From the NCBI GenBank assembly GCA_023412655.1, contig JAEYNH010000009.1:4435-68434 (forward strand): a stretch of DNA of 64,000 nt, given 5' to 3'. The translations under genes were made by a program, and so were the position numbers. The stretch comes from Pseudomonadota bacterium. Its GTDB lineage: Bacteria > Pseudomonadota > Alphaproteobacteria > Caulobacterales > Caulobacteraceae. Of the stretch, positions 25,639 to 34,316 are shown in pieces; positions within the stretch are counted from its first letter, which is position 1; the number at the start of each line of letters is the position of its first letter. The notes under the pieces are model-generated. The model was not told where the DNA came from. It saw only the letters and a list, made by a program, of their open reading frames with translations, and did no database searches.

Positions 25639-26513
25639 CCATGACGGCCGAGCCGGAATGTGTCCTGCGCGCCGACGCCGAGCTGGGTGAAGGACCGGTC
25701 TGGCTGGCGCCCGACGACGCCGTCTGGTTCGTGGACATCAAGGGCAAGCGCATCCACCGCTACGAGCCGGTGACCGGCGCCGCCTGGAGTTGGGCGGCGC
25801 CCGACCAGCCGGGCTTCATCGCCCCGGTGAGAGGCGGCGGCTGGGTCGCGGGTCTGAAGACCGGGCTGCACCGGTTCGACACCCGGACCGGCCGGTTCGA
25901 CCTGATCACGGCGGTTGAGGACCCGGGGCTGAACAACCGGCTGAACGACGGTTTCGTGGATGCGTCTGGTCGCCTCTGGTTCGGCTCGATGCACGACGGC
26001 GAGACCAATCTGACGGGCGCCCTCTACCGCTACGACGGCGCGGGCCTGAAGCGCTGCGACACCGGCTACTGCATCACCAACGGCCCCGCCATGAGTCCCG
26101 ACGGACGCACGCTGTACCATACCGACACCCTGCAGAAGACGATCTACGCCTTCGACGTTTCGCCCGCGGGCGAGCTGTCCAACAAGCGGGTCTTCGTGCG
26201 GATCGAGGAGGGCGGCGGCTATCCTGACGGCCCGGCGGTGGACGCCGAAGGCTGCCTCTGGACTGGGCTGTTCGCCGGCTGGCACGTCCGACGCTACTCG
26301 CCCACGGGCGAGCTGATCGCCAAGGTGAAGTTCCCGGTGGCCAATATCACCAAGATCGCCTTCGGCGGCGACGATCTGACGACCATGTACGCGACGACGG
26401 CCTGGAAGGGCCTTTCCGCCGCCGAGCGGGAAGCGCAGCCGCTGGCCGGTGCGTTGTTCCAGTTCAAGGTGGATACGCCCGGCCTGCCGCAGCATCAGAT
26501 GGCCCATGCCTGA
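25635..26513 (+). CDS. xylC: Xylonolactonase (SMP-30/gluconolactonase family)
   Basis: A 292-residue six-bladed propeller enzyme that opens D-xylonolactone to D-xylonate. SMP-30 metal ligands are visible: Glu in LGEGPVW, Asn/Asp in NNRLNDGFVDA, and Asp in YPDGPAVD. Segments LWFGSMHDGE, CITNGPAMSPDG and LYHTDTLQKTIYAFD match C. crescentus XylC closely. Start ATG 25635 overlaps the xylB stop by four bases (ATGA); an in-frame ATG six bases later is possible. The in-frame extension to 25521 was rejected because it would run through xylB. Confidence 0.92.
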   Translation: MTMTAEPECVLRADAELGEGPVWLAPDDAVWFVDIKGKRIHRYEPVTGAAWSWAAPDQPGFIAPVRGGGWVAGLKTGLHRFDTRTGRFDLITAVEDPGLNNRLNDGFVDASGRLWFGSMHDGETNLTGALYRYDGAGLKRCDTGYCITNGPAMSPDGRTLYHTDTLQKTIYAFDVSPAGELSNKRVFVRIEEGGGYPDGPAVDAEGCLWTGLFAGWHVRRYSPTGELIAKVKFPVANITKIAFGGDDLTTMYATTAWKGLSAAEREAQPLAGALFQFKVDTPGLPQHQMAHA

Positions 26514-28299
26514 CCGCAGCCCAGCCCGCACGCCCGTGCGTCCGTTCCGGTCCCGGGAGTGGTTCGCCGCCCCCGGCCGCTCCGACATGGCCGCGCTCTA
26601 CCTCGAGCGCTTCATGAACTACGGGATCACGCCGGAGGAGCTGCAGTGCGGCAAGCCGATCATCGGCATCGCGCAGACCGGCTCGGACCTGTCGCCCTGC
26701 AACCGCATCCATCTGGAGCTGGCCAAGCGCACCCGGGACGGCGTTCGGGACGCCGGCGGCATCCCGATGGAGTTTCCGGTCCATCCGATCTTCGAGAACT
26801 GCCGGCGGCCCACGGCGGCCCTGGACCGCAATCTGGCCTATCTCGGCCTGGTGGAGATCCTCTACGGCTATCCCATCGATGCGGTGGTGCTGACCACCGG
26901 CTGTGACAAGACCACGCCCAGCGGCGTCATGGCGGCCTCGACGGTGGATATCCCCGCCATCGTGCTCTCGGGCGGGCCGATGCTGGACGGCTGGCACGAG
27001 GGCGAGCTGGTGGGCTCGGGCACCGTCATCTGGCGCAGCCGCCGAAAGCTGGCCGCCGGGGAGATCACCGAGGAGGAGTTCCTCGCCCGCGCCACGGCCT
27101 CCGCGCCCTCGGCCGGTCACTGCAACACCATGGGCACCGCCTCGACGATGAACGCCGTCGCCGAGGCCCTCGGGCTCTCGTTGCCGGGATGCGCGGCCAT
27201 TCCCGCTCCGTACCGCGAGCGGGGCCAGATGGCCTACGAAACCGGCCGGCGCATCGTGGAGATGGCCTACGAGGACCTGCGCCCGTCCAGGATCCTGGAC
27301 CGCCCGGCCTTCCTCAACGCCATCAAGGTGGTGAGCGCCATCGGCGGCTCCTCCAACGCCCAGCCTCACATCGTGGCCATGGCCCGTCACGCCGGCGTGG
27401 AGATCTCGCCCGACGATTGGATGACGTACGGCTACGACGTGCCACTGCTGGTCAACATGCAGCCGGCCGGCAAGTACCTGGGCGAGCGGTTCCACCGGGC
27501 CGGCGGCGTGCCCGCGGTGATGTGGGAGCTGCTGCAGGCCGGCGAGCTGGACGGCGGCTGCGCCAGCGTCACCGGGCGTACCGTGGCCGAGAACCTGGAG
27601 GGGCGCGCCGCCACCGACCGCGAAGTGATCTATCCCTACGATGCGCCGCTGAAGGAGCGGGCGGGCTTCGTCGTCCTGAAGGGCAACCTGTTCGACTTCG
27701 CCATCATGAAGACGAGCGTGATCTCGGAGGAATTCCGCCGGCGCTATTTGTCCGAGCCGGGACGCGAAGGCGTGTTCGAGGGACGGGCCGTGGTGTTCGA
27801 CGGCTCGGACGACTACCACCACCGGATCAACGATCCGGCCCTTGGCATCGATGAACGCACCATCCTGGTGATCCGGGGCTCCGGTCCCCTGGGCTGGCCC
27901 GGCTCGGCCGAGGTGGTGAACATGCAGCCGCCCGACGCGCTGATCCAGCAGGGCGTGACCAGCCTGCCTACCCTGGGGGACGGCCGCCAGTCGGGCACTT
28001 CGGACAGCCCTTCGATCCTCAACGCCTCGCCGGAAAGCGCGGCGGGCGGGGGCCTGGCCTGGCTACGCACCGGAGACATCATCCGCATCGACCTGAACGC
28101 GGGACGCTGCGACGCCCTGGTTGACGAGGCCGAGATCGCCCGTCGCCGGACCGAGCCGCCGCCGCCGGTCCCCGAAAGCCACACGCCGTGGGAGGAGCTT
28201 TACCGGGAGAAGACCGGCCAGCTCGCCGAGGGCGCGGTGCTGGAGATGGCGGTGAAGTACCGAGGCGTGGCGGCCAAGACACCGCGCCACAATCACTAG
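26506..28299 (+). CDS. xylD: D-xylonate dehydratase (IlvD/Edd family)
   Basis: A 597-residue iron-sulfur dehydratase that converts D-xylonate to 2-keto-3-deoxyxylonate. The three cluster Cys residues are in DLSPCNR (about 65), TTGCDKTTP (about 133) and AGHCNTMGT (about 206), each about five residues beyond the C. crescentus positions because of a longer N-terminus. NMQPAGKYLGERFHRAGG and TLGDGRQSGTSDSPSILNASPE (quoted in part: DGRQSGTSDSPSI) are hallmark segments. ATG 26506 overlaps xylC by eight bases; upstream in-frame codons would extend into xylC. It is the last gene of the operon; no terminator was seen before xylE. Confidence 0.94.
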   Translation: MPDRSPARTPVRPFRSREWFAAPGRSDMAALYLERFMNYGITPEELQCGKPIIGIAQTGSDLSPCNRIHLELAKRTRDGVRDAGGIPMEFPVHPIFENCRRPTAALDRNLAYLGLVEILYGYPIDAVVLTTGCDKTTPSGVMAASTVDIPAIVLSGGPMLDGWHEGELVGSGTVIWRSRRKLAAGEITEEEFLARATASAPSAGHCNTMGTASTMNAVAEALGLSLPGCAAIPAPYRERGQMAYETGRRIVEMAYEDLRPSRILDRPAFLNAIKVVSAIGGSSNAQPHIVAMARHAGVEISPDDWMTYGYDVPLLVNMQPAGKYLGERFHRAGGVPAVMWELLQAGELDGGCASVTGRTVAENLEGRAATDREVIYPYDAPLKERAGFVVLKGNLFDFAIMKTSVISEEFRRRYLSEPGREGVFEGRAVVFDGSDDYHHRINDPALGIDERTILVIRGSGPLGWPGSAEVVNMQPPDALIQQGVTSLPTLGDGRQSGTSDSPSILNASPESAAGGGLAWLRTGDIIRIDLNAGRCDALVDEAEIARRRTEPPPPVPESHTPWEELYREKTGQLAEGAVLEMAVKYRGVAAKTPRHNH

Positions 28300-28313
28300 C
28301 ATTTTGATGTTCA

Positions 28314-28324
28314 TGGCCAGACCA
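28314..28324. promoter_or_regulatory. Possible GntR-type site upstream of xylE
   Basis: TGGCCAGACCA differs by one base from the perfect TGGTCAGACCA sites at 2931 and 16699. It lies in the 132-base gap between xylD and xylE, 13 bases before the XylR-type site at 28338. One mismatch in an 11-base motif is weak evidence alone, but it repeats the pairing of the two motifs seen at the receptor and xylX promoters. Confidence 0.4.
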
Positions 28325-28337
28325 TTCGGCTTGACCA

Positions 28338-28351
28338 TGATACCGCTATCA
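28338..28351. promoter_or_regulatory. XylR operator TGATACCGCTATCA upstream of xylE
   Basis: Palindrome with perfect 5-base arms TGATA/TATCA around CCGC, 80 bases upstream of the xylE GTG start. It matches the second xylose-locus XylR-type site and differs by one base from the reverse complement of the site at 51990-52003. A second promoter for xylE and the two genes that follow is therefore likely, separate from the xylX promoter. Confidence 0.75.
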
Positions 28352-28431
28352 TTAAGGCTTGCCGTCTGACGGCCCGAACAGAGAGGCCGCGGCGCGAACG
28401 AGCGGGTCTGGCCCGCCAGGGAGGTCATCGA

Positions 28432-29868
28432 GTGTCCACCACAAGCACGCCCGTGAGCGGGCCGACCGGCGAGGTCGCACGGGTCAACATGGCGTTCATC
28501 GGCGCCATCGTGGCCGTCGCCACCATCGGCGGCTTCATGTTCGGCTACGACAGCGGCGTCATCAACGGAACGCAGGACGGGCTGGAAAGCGCGTTCAACC
28601 TGTCCAAGCTGGGCACCGGCTTCAACGTCGGCGCCATCCTGATCGGCTGCGCCGTGGGCGCCTTCGCCGCCGGCCGCCTGGCCGACCGGCTGGGCCGGCG
28701 CACGGTGATGATGATCGCCGCGGTGCTGTTCGTGCTCAGCGCCATCGGCACGGGTGCGGCGAACTCCTCGATGATCTTCATCATCGCCCGCTTCGTGGGC
28801 GGCCTGGGCGTGGGCGCGGCCAGCGTCCTGTCGCCGGTCTACATCAGCGAGGTGACCCCGGCGAACATCCGCGGCCGGCTCTCCAGCATCCAGCAGATCA
28901 TGATCATCACCGGCCTGACCGGGGCGTTCGTGGCCAACTACGCTCTCGCGGCCACCGCGGGCGGCTCCACCGCCGAGTTCTGGATGGGCTATCCCGCCTG
29001 GCGCTGGATGTTCTGGATGCAGACCATTCCCGCCAGCATCTTCTTCCTGACGCTGCTGCTGATCCCGGAGAGCCCGCGCTACCTGGTGGTCAAGGGCCGC
29101 GAGGCCCAGGCCGAGGCGGTGCTGACCCGCCTGTTCGGGGCCGCCGAGGCGCGCCGCAAGGTGGAGGAGATCCGCGACTCCCTGGCAGCCGACCATCACC
29201 GTCCCAGCCTGAGGGACCTTATCGACAAGGCCACCGGCAAGATCCGGCCGATCGTGTGGACCGGCATCGGGCTCGCGGTCTTCCAGCAGCTCGTCGGCAT
29301 CAACATCGTCTTCTACTACGGCGCCGTGCTCTGGCAGTCGGTGGGCTTCTCCGAAGATGACGCCCTGAAGATCAACATCCTCTCGGGTTCGCTCTCGATC
29401 GTGGCCTGCCTCGCCACCATCGTCCTGATCGACCGCATCGGCCGCAAGCCGCTGCTGTTGCTGGGCTCTGCGGGCATGGCGGTCACCCTGGCCGCCATGG
29501 CCTGGGCCTTCTCCACGGCCACCCTCGTCGACGGGGCGCTGGACCTGTCCGACCAGATGGGTCTCGTCGCCCTGATCGCCGCCAACGCCTACGTGATCCT
29601 CTTCAACCTCAGCTGGGGCCCGGTGATGTGGGTCATGCTGGGCGAGATGTTCCCGAACCAGATCCGCGGCTCGGGCCTGGCGGTGGCCGGCTTCGCCCAG
29701 TGGATGGCCAACTTCGCCATCGCCGTAAGCTTCCCGTCGCTGGCGGTCAGCCTGGGCCTGTCCCTAACCTACGGCTTCTACGCCCTCAGCGCCTTCGTCT
29801 CGTTCTTCTTCGTCCGGGCCATGGTCAAGGAGACCCGCGGCCGCGAGCTGGAGGATATGGTCGGCTAG
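28432..29868 (+). CDS. xylE: D-xylose transporter, MFS sugar porter family
   Basis: A 478-residue sugar-porter MFS protein with 12 predicted membrane helices. Family signatures: GYDSGVINGTQDG after helix 1, RLADRLGRRTVM (loop 2-3), PVYISEVTPANIRGRLSS, PESPRYLVVKGR after helix 6, FQQLVGINIVFYYG in helix 7 and LIDRIGRKPLLLLG. It should bring D-xylose across the inner membrane by proton symport. The GTG start has GGGAGG nine bases upstream. In C. crescentus a XylR-controlled xylE homologue exists apart from the xylX operon; here it follows it directly with its own XylR-type site. Confidence 0.88.
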   Translation: MSTTSTPVSGPTGEVARVNMAFIGAIVAVATIGGFMFGYDSGVINGTQDGLESAFNLSKLGTGFNVGAILIGCAVGAFAAGRLADRLGRRTVMMIAAVLFVLSAIGTGAANSSMIFIIARFVGGLGVGAASVLSPVYISEVTPANIRGRLSSIQQIMIITGLTGAFVANYALAATAGGSTAEFWMGYPAWRWMFWMQTIPASIFFLTLLLIPESPRYLVVKGREAQAEAVLTRLFGAAEARRKVEEIRDSLAADHHRPSLRDLIDKATGKIRPIVWTGIGLAVFQQLVGINIVFYYGAVLWQSVGFSEDDALKINILSGSLSIVACLATIVLIDRIGRKPLLLLGSAGMAVTLAAMAWAFSTATLVDGALDLSDQMGLVALIAANAYVILFNLSWGPVMWVMLGEMFPNQIRGSGLAVAGFAQWMANFAIAVSFPSLAVSLGLSLTYGFYALSAFVSFFFVRAMVKETRGRELEDMVG

Positions 29869-29894
29869 GACGGTTCCGGCGGGGGACCACGCCC

Positions 29895-31169
29895 ATGCGG
29901 AAGATCCGGGCGCTCCGGTGGTGGATCATCGGCCTCATCATGCTGGGGGCCCTGCTCAACTACCTGACGCGGGCCACCATGGGCGTGGCCGCCCCCACGC
30001 TGCTCACCGACCTGTCGATCTCGGAGCGGGAGTACGGCTGGATCACCAGCGCCTTCCAGGCCGGGATCATGCTGCAGCCGGTGGTCGGCTATGTCCTGGA
30101 CACCCTGGGGCTGCGCACGGGCATGGCGATCTTCGCCGGCGCCTGGTCGGCCATCTCCATCGCCCACGGCTTCGCCAATTCCTGGCCGGCGTTCGCCCTG
30201 CTCAGAGGCCTGCTGGGGTTTGCGGAGGGCTCGGCCAACCCGGCGGGCATGAAGGTGGTGGCCACCTGGTTTCCCGCCCGCGAGCGGGGGTTCGCCGGCG
30301 GCTTCTACAACATCGGCGCCTCGGTCGGGACCATGCTGGCCCCGCCGCTGGTGGCCTGGGCGATCCTCACGTTCAACTGGCGGGCGGCCTTCGTCATCAC
30401 CGGCCTTCTGGGCCTGCTGTGGGTGGTGCTGTGGTGGTTCGGCTTCCGCGAGCCGGCCAACCATCCACGGCTGTCGGCCGAGGAGCGGGCCAAGATCACC
30501 GCCGGGCAGGAGGCCGACCTCCAGGCCGATGCGGCCAAGCCCTCGATGCTGAAGCTGCTTCGCCGGCGGGACTTCTGGGGCATCGCCCTGCCGCGGCTGC
30601 TGGCCGACCCGACCTGGGGCACCCTGTCGTTCTGGGTGCCGCTGTACCTGGTGCAGACCCGAGGCTTCGACCTCAAGCAGATCGCCATGTTCGCCTGGCT
30701 GCCGTTCCTGGCGGCCGACGCCGGCTGCGTGTTCGGGCCGGCAGTGGCCGACTTCCTCCAGCGCCGGGGCGTCAGCCTCATCAACGCCCGTCGCGGCGCC
30801 TTCACCCTCGGCGCGCTGATGATGACCGGCATGATGTTCGTGGGCCGGGTGGAAAGTCCCTACGCCGCCATCGCCCTCCTGTGCCTGGGTGGCTTCGCGC
30901 ACCAGACCCTCTCGGTGACCGTGATCACCATGGCCTCGGACCTGTTCAAGCGGAATGAGGTGGCGACGGCGGCGGGCATGGCCGGGACCTGCGGCAACCT
31001 CGGGGTGCTGATCTTCTCGCTGCTGATCGGCGGGCTGGTGGCCACCGTGGGCTATGACCCCTTCTTCGTCGCCCTTGGCCTGCTCGACATCGTGGGGGCG
31101 GTGCTGCTCTGGACGCTGGTGAAGGACCGCCCGGTTCGCAACCCGGTGGCGGAGCTTCCCGCCGTATGA
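29895..31169 (+). CDS. MFS transporter, anion:cation symporter (hexuronate-type) family
   Basis: A 424-residue, 12-helix carrier of the ACS family (relatives ExuT, GudP). Start ATG 29895 begins MRKIRALRWWIIGLI, then LLNYLTRATMGVAAPTL in helix 1, TSAFQAGIMLQPVVGYVLDTLG, GFAEGSANPAGMKVVATWFPARERG (quoted in part: FAEGSANPAGMKVV) and FYNIGASVGTMLAPPL, all close to hexuronate transporters. The gene is 26 bases after xylE and overlaps the next, cytoplasmic GH43 gene by four bases. That pairing suggests the cargo is either glucuronate or short acidic or neutral xylo-oligosaccharides that GH43 then splits; sequence alone does not decide. Confidence 0.82.
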   Translation: MRKIRALRWWIIGLIMLGALLNYLTRATMGVAAPTLLTDLSISEREYGWITSAFQAGIMLQPVVGYVLDTLGLRTGMAIFAGAWSAISIAHGFANSWPAFALLRGLLGFAEGSANPAGMKVVATWFPARERGFAGGFYNIGASVGTMLAPPLVAWAILTFNWRAAFVITGLLGLLWVVLWWFGFREPANHPRLSAEERAKITAGQEADLQADAAKPSMLKLLRRRDFWGIALPRLLADPTWGTLSFWVPLYLVQTRGFDLKQIAMFAWLPFLAADAGCVFGPAVADFLQRRGVSLINARRGAFTLGALMMTGMMFVGRVESPYAAIALLCLGGFAHQTLSVTVITMASDLFKRNEVATAAGMAGTCGNLGVLIFSLLIGGLVATVGYDPFFVALGLLDIVGAVLLWTLVKDRPVRNPVAELPAV

Positions 31170-32797
31170 GGGTGAGCAATCCGATCCTGCGGGGGTTCAA
31201 TCCGGACCCTTCCATCGTCCGCGTGGGCGAGGACTACTACATCGCCACCTCCACCTTCGAATGGTTCCCGGGCGTGCAGATCCACCACTCCCGCGACCTG
31301 GTGAACTGGCGCCTCGCCGCCCGCCCGCTACGCCGGCCGAGCCAGCTGGACATGCGCGGCGATCCGGACTCCTGCGGCGTCTGGGCCCCGTGCCTGACCC
31401 ACGCCGACGGCCTGTTCCACCTGATCTACACCGACGTGAAGCGCTATGGCCGCACCACGGTGGGCGGCGCGTCCGGCGCCTCCCTGAGGGACTTCCACAA
31501 CTACGTGGTCACCTCGAAGACCATCGAGGGTGACTGGTCCGACCCGGTCTTCCTGAACTCCAGCGGCTTCGACCCCTCGCTGTTTCACGACGTGGATGGC
31601 CGCAAGTACCTGCTGAACATGCTGTGGGACCACAGGCCCGGCCGCAGCCGCTTCGCCGGCATCGTCTGCCAGGAGTATTCCCCGGCGGAGCGGCGGCTGG
31701 TGGGCGAGCGGCGGGTGATCTTCGAAGGCACGGCCCTTGGCCTGACCGAGGCGCCGCACCTCTATCGCCGGGACGGCTGGTACTATCTGGTCACCGCTGA
31801 GGGCGGGACAGGCTTCGGCCACGCCGTGACCATGGCCAGGTCCCGCGATCTCTGGGGCCCCTATGAGGTGCAACCCGGGCGTCCTGTGCTGACCGCCCGC
31901 GACCGGCCGGACGCGCCCCTGCAGCGCGCCGGACACGCGGACCTGGTGGAGACGCCGGACGGCCGCACCCTGGCCGTCTATCTCTGCGGTCGGCCGCTGC
32001 CCAATCGCGGCCGCTGCGTCCTGGGCCGGGAGACGGCGATCCAGGAGCTGCTGTGGGGCAAGGACGGTTGGCTCCGGACGCGGGATGGCCGCGGCACGCC
32101 TGAACTCGAGGCCGAGGTTCCGGACCTGCCCGAGGCGCCGTTCCAGGCCGAGCCGGCGCGACGGACGTTCCACGGCCCCGGGCTGCCGCCCGAGTTCCAG
32201 TGGCTGCGCACGCCCTATCCCGAGGAGATCTTCAGCCTCACCGAGCGGCCGGGCTTCCTGCGCCTGTTCGGCCGGGAGTCCATCGGCAGCCTGTTCCGCC
32301 AGGCCCTGGTCGCCCGGCGACAGCAGGCGTTCTGCTATTCGGCGAGCACCCGGATGGAGTTCAGACCCGAGCACTTCCAGCAGGCGGCGGGCCTGGTCTG
32401 CTACTACGGCGCCGCCAAGTTCCACTACCTGATGGTCACCCACGACGAGGCCCTCGGCCGGGTGGCGCAGGTGATGTCGGCCCTGCCGGATTCGCCGCAG
32501 GCGGACGCCTTCACCCGGCCGATCGCTCTGCCCGACGGTCCGGTGGAGCTTCGGGTCGAGGTGGACTACGAGCGCCTGCGGTTTGGCTACCGGGCGGGCG
32601 AGGGCGAGTGGACCTGGCTGCCGGAGGTGTTCGACGCCAGCATCCTGTCCGACGAGGCCACCCAGCCGGGGGCGCCGAACTTCACCGGCGCCTTCGTGGG
32701 CGTCTGCTGCCAGGATACGTCGGGCGCGGCCAGGCCCGCCGACTTCGCCTGGTTCGAGTATCGCGAGCGCGACTACCTGGCCGATCCGACGGGATAG
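31166..32797 (+). CDS. Cytoplasmic beta-xylosidase, glycoside hydrolase family 43 (XynB type)
   Basis: A 543-residue GH43 enzyme without signal peptide, the normal size and layout for intracellular beta-xylosidases. Catalytic residues: base Asp in GFNPDPSI (about residue 14), pKa Asp in GFDPSLFHD, acid Glu in GLTEAPHLY. The C-terminal ~200 residues are the concanavalin-like domain (GSLFRQALVARRQQAFCYSAST onward) that closes the active site in XynB enzymes. It should release xylose from xylobiose and short oligomers inside the cell. Overlap of four bases with the MFS gene shows translational coupling of uptake and hydrolysis. The convergent GH28 gene ends 14 bases downstream. Confidence 0.9.
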   Translation: MRVSNPILRGFNPDPSIVRVGEDYYIATSTFEWFPGVQIHHSRDLVNWRLAARPLRRPSQLDMRGDPDSCGVWAPCLTHADGLFHLIYTDVKRYGRTTVGGASGASLRDFHNYVVTSKTIEGDWSDPVFLNSSGFDPSLFHDVDGRKYLLNMLWDHRPGRSRFAGIVCQEYSPAERRLVGERRVIFEGTALGLTEAPHLYRRDGWYYLVTAEGGTGFGHAVTMARSRDLWGPYEVQPGRPVLTARDRPDAPLQRAGHADLVETPDGRTLAVYLCGRPLPNRGRCVLGRETAIQELLWGKDGWLRTRDGRGTPELEAEVPDLPEAPFQAEPARRTFHGPGLPPEFQWLRTPYPEEIFSLTERPGFLRLFGRESIGSLFRQALVARRQQAFCYSASTRMEFRPEHFQQAAGLVCYYGAAKFHYLMVTHDEALGRVAQVMSALPDSPQADAFTRPIALPDGPVELRVEVDYERLRFGYRAGEGEWTWLPEVFDASILSDEATQPGAPNFTGAFVGVCCQDTSGAARPADFAWFEYRERDYLADPTG

Positions 32798-32811
32798 GCG
32801 CGCGCGATGCG

Positions 32812-34242
32812 TCAGAGATCCCGCGTCAGGTTCCGCGCGGGGCGGCCGTTCACCCGCACCTTGGTCAGTGTCAGGCCTTCCACGTGGCGGACGATGGAAG
32901 GCTCGGCCACCCCCTGGAAATCACAGCCGACGATGCGGATGTCCCGGGCGGGCGCGCCGGGCAGGCCCTGCAGGTCCACGGCCCGCCCGCTCCTGGCGCT
33001 GCGCACGTTCTCGATCACCACGTCGCGCAGCACGGGCCGGAAGGGGCCGCTGGCGCCTTCCTCATAGTTGAAGTCGACGGTGACCACGGCCCGGCGGACG
33101 TTGCCGACCTCCAGGTTGCGGTAGCGCACCCGCTCCACCACCCCGCCACGCAGGGCGTTGTTCTTGAAGCGAATGGCGTGGTCGAGGTCGGGACTGTCCA
33201 GCTTACAGTCCTCGGCGAAGACGTTGCGCACGTGGCCGGAAATCTGGCTGCCGATGGTCAGGCCGCCATGGCCATCGGCCATGCGGCAGCGGCGGATCAC
33301 CACGTTCTCGCACGGGGTGGCCACCCGGCGTCCGTCCTCGTTGCGGCCCGAGTTGAGGGCGATGCAGTCGTCGCCGGTGGAGAAGAAGCAGTCCTCGATC
33401 AGCACGTCCCGGCAGCTCTCCGGGTCGCAGCCGTCGTTGTTGGGCCCGTGGCTGTTGATGTCGAGCCGGCGGATGGTGACGTTCTCGCAGAGCACCGGGT
33501 GTACCTGCCAGAAGGGCGAGCGGCGAAGGCTGACGCCCTCGATCAGCACGTTCCGGCAGCGGTACGGCTGGATGAACGGCGGGCGCAGGTAGCTCCCCTC
33601 GCCGAAGACGCGCTCGGACACGGGCGTACGCTCCTCGGCCATCTGGAACAGCCGGGCCCTCGCCGCCCGCTGGTCGGGCATGCCCTCGGACCAGCCGTGC
33701 TGGTTCTGCTTCCAGCGCCCCTTCCAGGTCCACCAGTTCTCGCGCGAGCACTGGCCGTCGAGGACGCCCTCGCCGGTGATGGCGATGTTCTCCTGCTCGA
33801 AGGCGTAGATGAACGGCGAATAGTTCATCAGCTCCACGCCTTCCCAGCGGGTGAAGACCGCCGGCAGATAGGCCTTGGGGTCGGTCTTGAAGAGGATCGT
33901 CGCACCCTTCTGGACGTGCAGGTTGACGTTGCTCTTCAGGTGGATCGGGCCGGTCAGCCACCAGCCCGGCGGCACGACCACCCGGCCGCCGCCGGCCGCG
34001 TTCGCGGCGGCGATGGCCTTGGCGAAGGCTGCGCTGGAATCGCCCACCGCCTCGCCGTCGGCGCCGTAATCGGTGATCGGGAATTCGCGGTCGGGGAAGG
34101 TCGGCGGCCGAATGCGGGCGACGATGGCTTCGGCCATGGCCCAGTCGTCATCCGAGCCGGCCCGACCCTGCGCGGCCTTGGCGAGGGCGGGCGCGGCGGT
34201 GAGTGCCGCACCGGAGAGCAGGACTTCACGGCGACGGATCAT
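32812..34242 (-). CDS. Exported glycoside hydrolase family 28 (polygalacturonase-like)
   Basis: A 476-residue right-handed beta-helix enzyme. The start MIRRREVLLSGAALTAAPALA looks like a twin-arginine-type signal; the longer in-frame extension past 34242 runs into the receptor gene and was rejected. GH28 motifs occur in order: NNDG (about 268-271), GDDC (Asp-Asp about 291-292), GHG (about 324-326) and RFK (about 358-360), together giving the catalytic Asps, His and the substrate-binding Arg/Lys. It should hydrolyse galacturonan or a related pectin chain. The sequence resembles bacterial exo-acting GH28 enzymes, but the exact linkage is open. A hairpin lies between this gene and the upstream TonB receptor gene on the same strand. 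Confidence 0.87.
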   Translation of the reverse strand: MIRRREVLLSGAALTAAPALAKAAQGRAGSDDDWAMAEAIVARIRPPTFPDREFPITDYGADGEAVGDSSAAFAKAIAAANAAGGGRVVVPPGWWLTGPIHLKSNVNLHVQKGATILFKTDPKAYLPAVFTRWEGVELMNYSPFIYAFEQENIAITGEGVLDGQCSRENWWTWKGRWKQNQHGWSEGMPDQRAARARLFQMAEERTPVSERVFGEGSYLRPPFIQPYRCRNVLIEGVSLRRSPFWQVHPVLCENVTIRRLDINSHGPNNDGCDPESCRDVLIEDCFFSTGDDCIALNSGRNEDGRRVATPCENVVIRRCRMADGHGGLTIGSQISGHVRNVFAEDCKLDSPDLDHAIRFKNNALRGGVVERVRYRNLEVGNVRRAVVTVDFNYEEGASGPFRPVLRDVVIENVRSARSGRAVDLQGLPGAPARDIRIVGCDFQGVAEPSIVRHVEGLTLTKVRVNGRPARNLTRDL

Positions 34243-34260
34243 GCCGGCCTCCGGGACGCT

Positions 34261-34305
34261 GAAAAGAAAGGGAAAGGCCGGGCGGGAAAGGGCCACCGCC
34301 CGGCC
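34261..34305 (-). terminator. Hairpin with T-rich tail between TonB receptor 2 and GH28 genes
   Basis: Read on the minus strand: GGCCGGGCGG, ten-base loop, CCGCCCGGCC, then TTTCCCTTTCTTTTC. The 10-base arms are perfect (34296-34305 and 34276-34285). The interrupted T-run suggests a leaky terminator that lowers GH28 expression relative to the receptor. Confidence 0.65.
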
Positions 34306-34316
34306 GTTGGCTGCGC

